A stretch of 64,000 bases of DNA from an uncultured Flavobacteriales bacterium (GTDB lineage: Bacteria > Bacteroidota > Bacteroidia > Flavobacteriales_D > Parvicellaceae). The DNA is taken from NCBI GenBank assembly GCA_943787725.1, contig CALSNM010000007.1:186001-250000 (forward strand). Reading direction: 5' to 3'. Numbering within the stretch: position 1 is the stretch's first letter; every line of letters begins with the position of its first letter. Positions 36,032 to 46,597 of this stretch are shown here, piece after piece. Made by a program: the position numbers and the translations under genes. The notes under the pieces were generated by a model. That model was not told the DNA's origin. It made no database searches and saw nothing but the letters and a program-made list of their open reading frames with translations.

Positions 36032-38473
36032 TTAAAAATTTAAAGAATACTGAATAAGAAATGTTCTTGGGGGCAAAACATTTCCGGGTCGATTAGAATA
36101 CTCGCGGTTAAGGGCATTATTCATTAAAAAAGAAACTTTAGCGTTTTTAGACGCGGTAAAAGCTACTCTCAAATCTAATATGTAATCTCCCATTCTTCGC
36201 GCATTTCTGTAATCTCCATAACCCGGTAAAATAAGGTTTCCTAAAAACGAAGATGTAAATGTTTCGTCTACCTGTTCCATAAAGCTGTTGTAACGGTTGC
36301 TTATACCTATCGCGAATTTTCTATAGGTAAATTCAATATCTAATTTAAAATTATGTCTATTTCTATATTTTAAGATTACATCAGGATCAGCTACTGTAGT
36401 TTCCATACCATTAGCATCCGTCGTAGTGGTATAATAATCACTAAAAGTTGCTAAATATGATGAATCAGACCTAATACTTTTTGGAAGAATGTAAGTATAG
36501 CCAGTAAGAACTCCAATATCAATTTTTCCAATTTTACCTTTTCCTACAACAGAAATTTCACCACCAATAATTCTGGCGTCTTCAACATTTTGCGATTGAA
36601 AACCATAATTACTAAATGAAGGGTACCCTAGAGAATCCACATTCCAAACTGCTCCTGTAGAATCGTATGTTCCGAAGGTAAATTCCATCATATCTTGGTA
36701 TTCTGTAATAAATCCAGCTACATCTAGATAGCCCATAAAGTTTCCAATTTTAAATCCTTGTTTGATTCCAAATTCAGCGCTCCAACCTGTTTCAGCGCCC
36801 ACATTTGCATTTGGAAAAAGGGTTAACCCACCGACATTAGTAGCTATAAATTTTTCTCCAATAGATGGAAAACGATATCCTTCGCCATAAGAAGCGCGCA
36901 AATAGGTTTCTTCCGCAAGTTGATAGGTCGTTCCTAATCTAAAAACAGGTTTAATAGGGATTGAGAATGTATCTGTCTTTGTTGAGTATGTTGTTAACGT
37001 GCTGACTGTATCAATCCTATAATACTCACCTCTTAAGCCTGCAGTAAAATTAAATCGCTTCCATTTTAAATCTCCTTGTGCAAATAATGCAAAATTATTA
37101 GATGTGTGATCACCGTACAATTCAGCAACAACATTGGTATATGTATTTGTCAAACCGGTTGTAAATGTTACACCATTATCGTATTGCTGCTGAAATTGAT
37201 ATTCCGCATAATAAGAAGTTGCAATAGACGCTTGATTTGTATTGTTTTGATTCGTAGTGTTGTAAAACCTTCCTTTCAATGAATGTTTTCGACCCGAAGA
37301 ATCTATGTATGTAATAAACGGATCAATATTCAATCGATAAGTGTGATACTCGCTTAATGTGGTAGTGGCCGTATCTGTATCTCCTTGAGGAATTAACACA
37401 CTGTCTGCATTATGCCATAAAAAAAACAGGTTTCCCGTTTCCTCATTATAGTTTGAATTCAAGCCATAACTTAATCCAGCATATTTTTTTGAACGCCATC
37501 TTGTGTTTGTGTTGATCCTAAATCTATTTTCATTAGCTCCCTTTTTTATTCCATCATTCGTATAAAAATTACCTCCAACAACGAAATCAAAATTTTCCTT
37601 TATTCTTCTTGAATGTAAGAAATTCCCCATAACATAATAGGGTCCTCCACCATCCCACCATTTCTGACCAGATCGATCAAATAAGGTGTCGGTTCCATCT
37701 TGTTTTCGTCCTTTTTGATTGCCAAAACCAGCCATATAAAACCCATTCGAAAAATTTATTTTAGTCATTGGAACCGCTTTAGGATAAGCTGTACGAATAT
37801 TAATAACCCCATTCAACGCAGACGAACCGTATAAGACAGAGGACGCCCCTTTAATTACTTCAATCTGCTCCACATTCTCTATTGGAAGTGAAGACCATTT
37901 AATATCTCCTGCGTCACCTGCTAACATAGGAATATCATCTATCATCAATAATACGCGACTTCCAGAACCATAGCTAAAACCACTTCCTCCACGAATACTA
38001 ATTTGATTCTCTATAACTTGAACCCCAGGAACCTGGTCTAAAATAGCCTCGCAAGTAACAGTAGCTTTAGATTCCATTAAATCCGGTTTTATAATTGCAA
38101 TAGATACGGGCACATCTCCTATTGATTGCTCAAACTTACCGGCAGATATTACCACATCATTTAATTGACTGGAATTAACTTGCAATTTGACATCTAGCAC
38201 TTTTTCTTCACCAGCATCCAGTGTGATATTTATCTTTTGATTATCATATCCAACATATCTAAAGACAACCTCATAAGACCCTGGTGAAACTTTTAATGAA
38301 TATACCCCATCAAGGTTTGTAACAACTCCAGGACCATCTACCATGGCCACTGCAACACCTATTAAAGTTTCATTCGTGCTCGCATCAAAAACAACGCCTT
38401 TCAATGTTGCTGTTTGAGCAAAAGAAGAAATCGATATAAGAAGGGGGAAAAGTAAAAGTAACGCTCTAATCAT
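36032..38473 (-). CDS. TonB-dependent outer-membrane receptor with CarboxypepD-regulatory domain
   Basis: An 813-residue receptor. Residues 1-19 are a signal peptide (ending SSFAQ). Residues 22-100 form the carboxypeptidase-regulatory beta-sandwich found before the plug in many Bacteroidota receptors (ATLKGVVFDASTNETLIGVA). The plug domain follows (VPGVQVIENQISIRGGSGFS, IEVIKGASSVLYGSSALNGV), then a 22-strand-type barrel with alternating aromatic strands, ending in a C-terminal Phe (FLIQYSLNF). It imports a bound ligand using TonB energy. There is no SusD partner, and the ligand (vitamin, siderophore or metal complex) cannot be told. It stands alone. Confidence 0.9.
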   Translation of the reverse strand: MIRALLLLFPLLISISSFAQTATLKGVVFDASTNETLIGVAVAMVDGPGVVTNLDGVYSLKVSPGSYEVVFRYVGYDNQKINITLDAGEEKVLDVKLQVNSSQLNDVVISAGKFEQSIGDVPVSIAIIKPDLMESKATVTCEAILDQVPGVQVIENQISIRGGSGFSYGSGSRVLLMIDDIPMLAGDAGDIKWSSLPIENVEQIEVIKGASSVLYGSSALNGVINIRTAYPKAVPMTKINFSNGFYMAGFGNQKGRKQDGTDTLFDRSGQKWWDGGGPYYVMGNFLHSRRIKENFDFVVGGNFYTNDGIKKGANENRFRINTNTRWRSKKYAGLSYGLNSNYNEETGNLFFLWHNADSVLIPQGDTDTATTTLSEYHTYRLNIDPFITYIDSSGRKHSLKGRFYNTTNQNNTNQASIATSYYAEYQFQQQYDNGVTFTTGLTNTYTNVVAELYGDHTSNNFALFAQGDLKWKRFNFTAGLRGEYYRIDTVSTLTTYSTKTDTFSIPIKPVFRLGTTYQLAEETYLRASYGEGYRFPSIGEKFIATNVGGLTLFPNANVGAETGWSAEFGIKQGFKIGNFMGYLDVAGFITEYQDMMEFTFGTYDSTGAVWNVDSLGYPSFSNYGFQSQNVEDARIIGGEISVVGKGKIGKIDIGVLTGYTYILPKSIRSDSSYLATFSDYYTTTTDANGMETTVADPDVILKYRNRHNFKLDIEFTYRKFAIGISNRYNSFMEQVDETFTSSFLGNLILPGYGDYRNARRMGDYILDLRVAFTASKNAKVSFLMNNALNREYSNRPGNVLPPRTFLIQYSLNF

Positions 38474-38535
38474 AGACTTACATAAATAATTATCTATGTT
38501 AAATATAACAATTATTTTTAAAGTATAATCCGAAC

Positions 38536-40383
38536 CTATCTTAATATGGACGACCCTTTGACTTTCTTTGATTTGTTTTTCTTAGGCTTGTCTCCGGATC
38601 CGTATTTATACATAATCTTTGCCTCTTGACCTTTCATTACAAGACTTTTTGTACGTACACCATTTTTATATACAACATGCAGCATCAATTTCCCTTTTCG
38701 GTTATAAACCTTCATAGGACCATGCTTTTTGTTGTTCTTGTAACCTATTTCATTTTGAACGTCGCCTCTTCTTGAATATGTTTTGGAAACACCGTTTAGC
38801 ATACCGTCAGCATAGGTATTTTCTGTTGCTACAATTACTCCCCCTGGATAATAGTATTCCCATTTTCCATCTTGTTTACCATAAGAGTAATCGCCCTCGC
38901 TGGTTAACTCGCCATCCAAATCGCTGTAAGATTTCCAATGCCCATGCCTAAAGCTTTGCTCATACCCCTCATCCTCTGCAAAAGTAATATCTCCTTTTCT
39001 TTTTAAGATTTTAAAACTCCCCACATCCTTTAAAACTTCTTTATCTGTCCAAAAAGACCATTTACCATCTCGCATATCATTTGTGTAAGTACCTTCATAT
39101 CTTTTCTTCCCATTTGGATACCATCCTATCCAATTCCCTTTCATTTTGGCCATATCGTAAGCCCCTTGATCTTTTAACTGACCATTTTCAAACCATGCAG
39201 ACCAATCGCCATTTTCTTTATCATGCAAATAATTTCCCTTCATGGCTTCTTGTCCATTTTCAAACCAGGTAGTCCACTCCCCTTCCCTTAAATTTGTTTT
39301 ATAATTTCCTTCTTTCCATGTTTCTCCGGTTTTGTAAAAGAACTGCCAGAACCCATCTTTACCTCCTTTGATAAAATTACCTTCATAATACAACTGTCCA
39401 TTTGGGTACCAAAAGCTCCATTTCCCATCTTGCAAATCGTCTACAAAATTTCCTGTCATATCTTTTGCGCCTGTTTCAAAGAAATATTCCCATTTACCAT
39501 TTTTCAAATCATTGTCGTACATCCCACTTAAAACCAATGTGCTATCCGGTAAATATTCTTTAAAAACACCTTTCTTCAATCCATTGTCATAATTTATTTC
39601 TTGGTATACAAGATCGGTAACAAAATAACGAAACTCCCAAGGACCTGATCTTTTTCCTTCTTTGTATTCGCCCGTTGTTTTAAGGGTCCCGTTTGCATTC
39701 CATTCTTTAAAAATTCCATCTCGTAATCCTTTATTATAATGCGCTTCTTCTTTTGGCTTTCCGGTAGAGTACTTATTTATAATAGATCCAATCCCTCCCG
39801 TAATAGTTGCAGTTCCAGAAGTGTCATAATATTCCATCATGTATTCGGTTGAATCATTTTCTATATGTTTGGTCACCATCATAGGCTTCCCATTTTCAAA
39901 AAAATACTCCCATTTACCAATTTTAACTGCTTCAAATTGATCTAATTTCATTGCCCAATCCGCATTGGCTGTATCTTCTAAAAAGACATCCGGAATACCA
40001 GCATAATTACCTTTTTCTGCGAGATTCCCATTGTTATAATAGGCCTTAAATAAGGAATCTTCGACTCCTAAGTAATAATATCCTTCAACCAACAATTTTC
40101 CATTTTGGTAAAATTGCTGTGTTTTTCCATGCCTAAAACCCATCCAGTAATATACTGTTTCTTCAATTACTCCATTTTTAGTCCAAAACCGCCAAAGACC
40201 CGTTCTCTCACCTACCGAACCATAACCACTTTTATTGTAAAATCCTATACTTCGGACAATTGTACTATCCTTATCCCAATAGGTTTTTACTTTTTCAATT
40301 TTCAGTAAACCTTCGGGATGATTGCCTTGACCAACGACCATTGTGAGTGCAAATAGTAAAATTATACTAGAAATTATTTTCAT
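38536..40383 (-). CDS. Large MORN/YwqK-type repeat protein, secreted
   Basis: A 615-residue protein with a signal peptide (residues 1-18) and roughly 18 tandem repeats of about 23-30 residues with the pattern G-x-W-x-x-[WFY]-x-x-N-G-x(5-7)-G-x-Y. Clear units are GKWEYFFETGAKDMTGNFVD, GKWSFWYPNGQLYYEGNFIK and GEWTTWFENGQEAMKGNY. This is the MORN-like YwqK fold, seen in proteins labelled 'toxin-antitoxin YwqK family antitoxin'; such proteins in Bacteroidota are usually surface or periplasmic and their function is unknown. The C-terminus is basic (KPKKNKSKKVKGSS). No toxin gene is beside it, so an antitoxin role is not supported. Confidence 0.8.
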   Translation of the reverse strand: MKIISSIILLFALTMVVGQGNHPEGLLKIEKVKTYWDKDSTIVRSIGFYNKSGYGSVGERTGLWRFWTKNGVIEETVYYWMGFRHGKTQQFYQNGKLLVEGYYYLGVEDSLFKAYYNNGNLAEKGNYAGIPDVFLEDTANADWAMKLDQFEAVKIGKWEYFFENGKPMMVTKHIENDSTEYMMEYYDTSGTATITGGIGSIINKYSTGKPKEEAHYNKGLRDGIFKEWNANGTLKTTGEYKEGKRSGPWEFRYFVTDLVYQEINYDNGLKKGVFKEYLPDSTLVLSGMYDNDLKNGKWEYFFETGAKDMTGNFVDDLQDGKWSFWYPNGQLYYEGNFIKGGKDGFWQFFYKTGETWKEGNYKTNLREGEWTTWFENGQEAMKGNYLHDKENGDWSAWFENGQLKDQGAYDMAKMKGNWIGWYPNGKKRYEGTYTNDMRDGKWSFWTDKEVLKDVGSFKILKRKGDITFAEDEGYEQSFRHGHWKSYSDLDGELTSEGDYSYGKQDGKWEYYYPGGVIVATENTYADGMLNGVSKTYSRRGDVQNEIGYKNNKKHGPMKVYNRKGKLMLHVVYKNGVRTKSLVMKGQEAKIMYKYGSGDKPKKNKSKKVKGSSILR

Positions 40384-40513
40384 GAGATTAAAGCTATTTT
40401 TATTCTACTCAAAAGTAGAGTTTATTACCAATCCAGATTTGGGCTGTTCCAATTAAAATTCACAGTGAATTGTTTTAAAACAGTATAACGCCTATTAAAA
40501 ACTTGGTTACACG

Positions 40514-43311
40514 CTATAAAACAGATTCTTTTACATAGCCCTTCGGGTGTTTTTTATTTTTATACACCCCATTATACTTTAGTTGGTCATAGAAAACTTG
40601 ATGTAATCTTTTACGAATTTTTTCGGTTCCTATTTTTTTGTTCGATGGGTCTGGGTGAACCCTGTTGCTTACAAATACAAAGAGCAAGTCGTTTTCGGGA
40701 TCTGCCCAAGCACAAATACCTGTAAAACCTGTATGACCAAATGCTGTTAGTTGGGCAATCCGGAGCTACCGTACTAACACTTTCATAAGTTGGCTTATTA
40801 AACCCTAAGCCCCCGGTGACTTCCAACTTGATGGCTTGTGAATTTATGTATTGTTTGCGGATTTAAATATTGTTTTCCCCCATAAGACCCTTTGTTCATT
40901 ACCATTTGAAACAAGACACCCAAATCATTGGCATTTGAAAATATCCCTGCATTACCTGCAACCCCTCCATAAAGAGCCGCATTTGGATCATGAACATGTC
41001 CTTTCAGCAATTGATAACGCCAAAACGTATCAAACTCAGTTGGCGTTATTGGATGAATTAACGTATCTAAATATTGTAAGGGCAAATAACCCGTTGTTCT
41101 TAGTTTTAATGGATAATAAAATTGATTTGCCATGTATCTATCGAATGAAACCTCTTTTAATTTTGATCGAAATAATTGATACAACATATTCATGTTGGCA
41201 TCACTGTATTTATATTTTTTTTCACCAGGCAAGATTCTATTCATAGAAATCCACATACTATCTAAATAGGTAGAATCTAAATAAAAATCTCTAGCAACCT
41301 CAACGCAATAATAACCGTCTGATTCATCGCAATAATACCGATCAAATTTTCCGATAACACTATCTACATATGCTATGAATTTATAAATTGGTAAACCAGA
41401 AGGCAAGCCGCTTGTGTGCGTGAACAACTCTTTAAAAGTTGTATTCCACATTCGACTTTTGTATCCTAATGTTTCGGTAAGACTATCAGGTAAATGGTCT
41501 TTTAACGAATCAGAAATTTTATATAGTCCTTCATCATACATCTTCATTCCACAAATCGTAGTTGCAGCGATTTTAGTAACAGATGCAACATCATATACAT
41601 CTTGTTTACTGACTAATTTATCTCTTTCGTATGTATGATAGCCAAACGTTTGATGATAGATTACTTTTCCATTGCGCGCGGCAAAAACTTGACAACCCGG
41701 AGTAACTTGATTGTAAATAGCCTCCCTAGCGATTCGATCTAACTTCATGAGCGAGTCTCGATTGAACCCCGCAGCCTCCGGAATAGTATAAGCCAATCTT
41801 GTTTTAGGACTTGTCAACCCATATTTAGCCTTAAAATCACCAACATCAAATGCCAATTTTCCATTTATTGGATTTCCTCCAAAAATAGCCTGTGCCGCTA
41901 ACTCTTGACTTTGTTGATCCATATTCCAAACATGAAGAAGACAAGGGATTGTGTTAAAATATTTTAGGTTCTCTATATATTGGAAATTTACAACTACAAG
42001 TTGTTGCTTTCGGGCATATAAGTTGACTTTATCCGCGAACAATTCACCCGACACAGAATCAAGCTGCTCAGTTAAAACAATTATTTGTGGAGTACTGCTG
42101 CTATCTATAGCAAACTCTTTAACAGTTGCTATCGATTCAGTAATATCAGCATAGTTCCTGATGGCTTTTGTAAAATCATTTAACTTCTTCTTACCAATTT
42201 TCAACCATGTAAAATCTGTATTACTCCAATCTCTTAATGGAATTAGTTTCTTATAATTCTTCAATAAAATCTGACTATTATGCTTTAATTGGTATTGCTG
42301 TGAGCGTAAAGAGACAATATGCTTTTTATCAAAGTGTTCTTCATTCATCTCAAACACTTCCGTTAAGCCCAGCCATTCTTTAAGTGCTAGTGCTTTTCGA
42401 ACATTTACTTCTATAACTTCTGCATGAAAAATATTATTCGACATGGCATGTTTAATTGTTTCTTGCAGTTGTTTGAAATTTGCGCCATTAATGTTTTTTA
42501 GTAAAACAAGTTCCTCTCCTGCTTTTAACACATTAATAATAGAATCGTATTTATTTCCTGATTCATTAAATTTTTGACAGGGAATAATAAGTTGGTCTTT
42601 ACTATAATCAGCTTCCTGAATTTTATTATTTATATCAACAATAATTTTAGATGTATAAATCAATTTCTTCAATTCAATATTGGTATCTGTACAATTATCC
42701 GCATTATACAGCACTGATAAAATATTACTGTCGGACATATGCTGAATTATACTGTCCATTCTGCCTTGAAAACCATCTAGCAAATTCAAGTTAGAGTAAA
42801 AAGTACTATCTCCAGTATTCATGACTAAATGCATATTTAAGTCTTGAAAATAGTGAACTGTAGAATCGTAAATGGAAGAGAGAAGATGACCATTCTGAGT
42901 AGACAGAAACTCATTTTGACTCCATACATTGTTTTCAAATGTATAAGGTAACTGCCATTGATTTGTACCTAACAATACCGGCGTTCTGATAGAATCTAAC
43001 TGATTAAAGAATTGAAAGTAATTGTGTTTTTTGGAGTTGGAGATAATAGCACCTACAGGGAATTCTTTTTGAATATTTGTAATTGAATCATTCAAGTCAG
43101 CCACTTCAACCCAGATTAATTGACCAATTTGTTCCTCAAGAGAAAGAGTATTATACACTGAATCAACCCACGGAGAGTGCAGATTTATTTTAGTAACAGG
43201 TTCTGGAGGAATTTCTAAAACAACTTCCTTCTTTTCTTCCTCGGAACAGGAATGAAGAATAAATACTAGCGAGAATAGTAAGAAAACCCATCTTTTCATA
43301 GCAACCACCAA
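40514..43311 (-). CDS. GH3-like N-terminal domain fused to a beta-lactamase-type serine hydrolase; two frameshifts near the C-terminus
   Basis: About 930 residues. Residues 1-22 are a lipoprotein signal (VFILHSCSEEE, Cys at lipobox). Residues 40-330 align with the GH3 N-terminal barrel (LSLEEQIGQLIWVEV at the start, VRKALALKEWLGL at the end), but the KHFPGHGD segment and the catalytic Asp are absent, so that part is probably inactive. Residues 520-930 are a class C beta-lactamase/DD-peptidase-like hydrolase with SVTK near residue 577, YSD near 700 and HTG near 858. The frame breaks at C5 (40810-40814) and near 40744-40750. The tail then runs to VKESVL-stop at 40514. Confidence 0.8.
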
Positions 43312-43374
43312 ATTAAGGAAGTACTATGCAATTAACGCTTGATTATAAAGTAGTTTTAAACGGGTATATGTTTA

Positions 43375-43488
43375 TCACATTGTCCCCATATTTGTTTTAA
43401 CACCCTTGCTACCATCGCACTTTTTTGTGGTAGAACAAGAACTTAAAAACAATAAGGAACAAAAGACGAATGCTAATATTATTTTCAT
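43375..43488 (-). CDS. Very small lipoprotein (37 aa)
   Basis: ATG at 43488 to TGA at 43375 encodes 37 residues. The first 17 are a signal sequence that ends in a textbook lipobox, LFLSSC, with the acylated Cys at residue 18. The mature peptide of 20 residues starts CSTTKKCDG and ends MGTM. It is too short for gene callers, but the lipobox, the close start and the codon use support it. Its role is unknown. It lies between the GH3-like gene and the TonB-like gene, all on the minus strand. Confidence 0.6.
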   Translation of the reverse strand: MKIILAFVFCSLLFLSSCSTTKKCDGSKGVKTNMGTM

Positions 43489-43642
43489 AGTACTACTATT
43501 TTAATTCAAAACGGGAAATATAGGTTTTTGGTATAATCAATTGCAATTATCTGCGAAGATACTGTAGTGATTTACATTAACCGTTATGCCTGACCTATAA
43601 AACATATATAAATTAAAAGTTACATAAAAATGGGATAATAAT

Positions 43643-44399
43643 TTATTGTGCTACATATGTAAATTTAATCCAGCCATTTTTACGCATAGAATCATCAAAA
43701 TCTTGTGTGAAACGCCACTTTTTAGAATAATTTAAAGCTTCCGTACGAAGACAATCATTTTGGGTATTGGTTTTTCCTTCATTAATGCTTCGTGCAATCA
43801 CATCTCCCTTTTGATTGACCTTAACATCAATTACAACGACTCCTTCTACTCTACATTTATAGGAAGGAACACTTTCACTCCTGGTAGATCTTCCTTCTAA
43901 AAAATAAGAAGCGATAGCTTTCACATCTGCACCATATGAAGCATCATCGTTTGTCTCTGCGTCAGCTTTCACTAAATTCTCGATCAATCGTTTTATCCTT
44001 ATTGTCTTCGGGATTGTCTGTTGGCGTATCTTTATTTTCATTAATGCGATTATATTCCTCCGCTTCCATTCGCTTTAACTCCTCCCAAACGTCTTTATCT
44101 GCTTGATTTTTGCTAAAAGCCTCATCTGTGTACGTAGTCTTTTCTTGATTCGCATTAGCAGCAACATTTAGTAGGGTACTCTCAATTGGGTTGCCATTTT
44201 CATCTAAAACTTCCGCTGGTTCATCTTCAGGCTGTTCATCTTGATTGGCGTAATCTAACACAGCTACAATTTTATTTTTCGGCTCATAAACGCCATACTC
44301 TACAATCTGAATATTAAGCCAAACAAATACAACGATATGCAAAGCAATTGTTCCCAGAATTCCAAATTTATGTCTCTCTATGAAGTCTATTACATTCAA
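43643..44399 (-). CDS. TonB-like protein with N-terminal anchor, frameshifted in this sequence
   Basis: Two overlapping frames join into one protein of about 251 residues. The first has a membrane anchor (residues 13-31, FGILGTIALHIVVFVWLNI), then an acidic linker (DEQPEDEPAEVLDENG). The second continues DAETNDDASYGADVKAIASYFLEGR and ends in a TonB C-terminal-like fold (CRVEGVVVIDVKVNQKGDV, LNYSKKWRF, GWIKFTYVAQ). One extra base at about 43975-43983 explains the break. It resembles the energy-transducing TonB proteins of Bacteroidota but is short. It begins 2 bases after the stop of the M50 protease gene, so these two are in one operon. Confidence 0.7.
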
Positions 44400-44401
44400 G
44401 C

Positions 44402-45346
44402 CTAACTAAATTTTAGTATTATTTCTGCTAAATAAGGCAATGCATATAAAACTGGCAAAATAAGACTGGCTGCCCATAGCAGTAATAGAAATAATATTCC
44501 TGTGGCAGATATATCTTTTTCAATAGGTGTAATCAAGACATCTCTCACTGAAATAGCAATTCTATCCTCAAATTGAGATTCCACATATTCATTTGGATCT
44601 ATCATTTTGTTTAGCTTAGAACTCAGTATATATTCTTTTCGAATTGTCCAATATTCCTTATCTGTCAATTCATCATATGTTCTAATCAACGGAATTCTAT
44701 ATACACTTATTTTCTTTCTTAGTTCAGATAAGGTTTTAAGCATTTTAATTCTTAACGACATATACAAACCAAAAAACGCCAAAAGGTACATTTGAAAAAA
44801 TACTCCAGCTACAACCATAATTACCACTGAAGTAATTAAAAATACCTGCTTAATTTTTGCATTTGAAGCAAAGAAAAGCGTTTCAATTAGTTTCCCTCCG
44901 TCAAGAGGATCCAGTGGAAGTAAGTTAAGAATATTAATTAACAAAAACATAAAACCTGCAATAGCTGCTCCAGTATGACCAATGGTTTGAGCGTATGCAA
45001 TTATTCCACAACCAATCAACACACCCGGTATAGGCCCAGCAAGTACAATTATAGCTCTTTGCGATTGAGATATTCTATCTTTTTCTCCTGTTACCATTGC
45101 TCCAATTAAGGGTATAAAAAACATATTTACACCTTTGTAACCAAAAACTTTCATAGCAATAAAGTGCCCCATCTCATGAATGAACAAAATAAGTACAACG
45201 AGAAACAAAACTTGAACATCATCTATCAGAAAATAAAAAAGCAAAATAAACAACCCTAAACTCATTAAGGACTTATTTACATTCGTTTTGGATTGTTGTT
45301 CTATTTCAGGTTTCGGGGGATAATATGTCTCGTCGGCTTCTTGCAT
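44402..45346 (-). CDS. Site-2 protease family (M50) membrane metalloprotease
   Basis: A 314-residue membrane protein. The zinc motif HEMGH is at residues 57-61 in the membrane helix LVVLILFIHEMGHFIAMKVFG. The third ligand motif is LDPLDGG (residues 145-151) in a second helix. Several further helices follow, and a cytoplasmic segment with EYWTIRKEYILSSKL lies in the C-terminal half. Site-2 proteases cut membrane-embedded proteins such as anti-sigma factors and signal peptides. The substrate is unknown. It precedes the TonB-like gene with a 2-base gap and follows DUF4924 after 63 bases. Confidence 0.88.
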   Translation of the reverse strand: MQEADETYYPPKPEIEQQSKTNVNKSLMSLGLFILLFYFLIDDVQVLFLVVLILFIHEMGHFIAMKVFGYKGVNMFFIPLIGAMVTGEKDRISQSQRAIIVLAGPIPGVLIGCGIIAYAQTIGHTGAAIAGFMFLLINILNLLPLDPLDGGKLIETLFFASNAKIKQVFLITSVVIMVVAGVFFQMYLLAFFGLYMSLRIKMLKTLSELRKKISVYRIPLIRTYDELTDKEYWTIRKEYILSSKLNKMIDPNEYVESQFEDRIAISVRDVLITPIEKDISATGILFLLLLWAASLILPVLYALPYLAEIILKFS

Positions 45347-45409
45347 CTAACACAAAGATACTAGAGAAAACATAAAGAATACAAAATGAAATATTAAAAA
45401 GGGAGAGTA

Positions 45410-45949
45410 TTAAACTAATTTCCCTTCTTTCATTAACTTATATTTTACGGATAGATAACCCAAAACCTGAGCAAATGCATTGAAAGCTTCTTCCGTTTCA
45501 GGTGTTATTGGTTTATTTTGTAAGCGCAACATTAGCTTAGCATAGAGCCCATTAAAACAAACCTCTATCTCTGTAATATTATCGGTATTTGCTCTTTTTT
45601 TAAAATCCTCTATCAAAGGCATCGCGGCTTGATAAATACCTTTATATTTTTCATCACCCAAAAGGCCAATCAACGTTCCGTGTAAATAGTTTATCTCAAT
45701 AAAAAGGTCATCTAAATCCCTTAAATGGCCATTTTTTTCCTTGCCTTCCAATTTCATTTTAGAAATTAAGTCTGCATACCAAACTCTAATTTCTTTTCGA
45801 ATAGCTTCGTCATCCACCATTGAGTTGACAATTCTTTCTTGAATTACATCTATATCCAGGTTACAAGCACGAATCATATCTTCGACTTGCCACATATACA
45901 GAATATACTCTGCTATGTTTTCTTTTAGTTTTTGTTGAGCTATTAACAT
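45410..45949 (-). CDS. DUF4924 family protein
   Basis: A 179-residue, almost wholly helical protein matching DUF4924, a Bacteroidota family of unknown function. The signature is LIAQQKLKENIAEYILYMWQ at the N-terminus followed by VEDMIRAC, with NYLHGTLIGLLGD in the middle. It is soluble, with no signal or membrane segment. Its ATG is directly next to the end of the OmpH-like gene (stop at 45950), so they are co-transcribed; this order is common in the phylum, but it does not show what DUF4924 does. Confidence 0.85.
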   Translation of the reverse strand: MLIAQQKLKENIAEYILYMWQVEDMIRACNLDIDVIQERIVNSMVDDEAIRKEIRVWYADLISKMKLEGKEKNGHLRDLDDLFIEINYLHGTLIGLLGDEKYKGIYQAAMPLIEDFKKRANTDNITEIEVCFNGLYAKLMLRLQNKPITPETEEAFNAFAQVLGYLSVKYKLMKEGKLV

Positions 45950-46597
45950 CTAATCAGCCATTTTATCGGCACTGTATTCATTATTTAATAATTCAATAAC
46001 TTGCTTTGTAATATCAAAATCCGGATTTGCATACATTACTAAATCACCTGTTCTATATCCAAATATATAATCATACCCCAACTCTTTTCCTATTTTCTGA
46101 AGGTACTTATCGGTAGCCATTATGTAATCGTAATTGGCTTTATAACCTTTGTCTTGTAATTTTTGACTTAATTCATACTCCATCATCTGCAATTCTTCCT
46201 GTCTTTTCATCAGCTCTGCCTGGGTCCTCTCTAACTCTTCTCTCCCCATAATTGGCGCACCTTGCTGAAACTTCTCAGCATCCGCCTGAAGTTTCTCAGC
46301 TTCCTTTCTCAGCTTATTTTCAGCTGAAGATTGCTTTGCCATCAAATCGGCATTTAATTGCTTACTAAATAAATAATTTGCAGTAACAGTATCACTATTC
46401 ACATAACCGATTGTTAATCCAACCCTATTTGTATCTATAAGATGTTTCTTAACAACAGGTGCAGGCTCATCTTTTTCTTCTACAACTGGAATATCCGTAA
46501 CATTAGACTTACTATCACCAGAAAAGTGCAAAACAAATAAAACAATTATTGCTACACCTAATACTCCATTCATTATTAATGACCCTTTATTATTCAT
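45950..46597 (-). CDS. OmpH/Skp family periplasmic chaperone-like protein
   Basis: A 215-residue protein with a membrane anchor or signal segment (about residues 8-25), a short linker, the N-terminal strand TIGYVNSDTVTANYLF and a long coiled-coil (about residues 80-165: ENKLRKEAEKLQADAEKFQQ, then QEELQMMEYELSQKLQDKG). The C-terminal strand is YDYIFGYRTGDLVMYANPDF. This is the OmpH/Skp architecture: a jellyfish-like trimer that holds unfolded outer-membrane proteins in the periplasm. It overlaps the upstream small gene by 4 bases (ATGA), indicating translational coupling. Confidence 0.88.
   Translation of the reverse strand: MNNKGSLIMNGVLGVAIIVLFVLHFSGDSKSNVTDIPVVEEKDEPAPVVKKHLIDTNRVGLTIGYVNSDTVTANYLFSKQLNADLMAKQSSAENKLRKEAEKLQADAEKFQQGAPIMGREELERTQAELMKRQEELQMMEYELSQKLQDKGYKANYDYIMATDKYLQKIGKELGYDYIFGYRTGDLVMYANPDFDITKQVIELLNNEYSADKMAD

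Noticed and set aside
38536..40383. CRISPR- or VNTR-like DNA repeat
   Set aside because: The repeats are at protein level only; the DNA is diverged, so this is a repeat protein.
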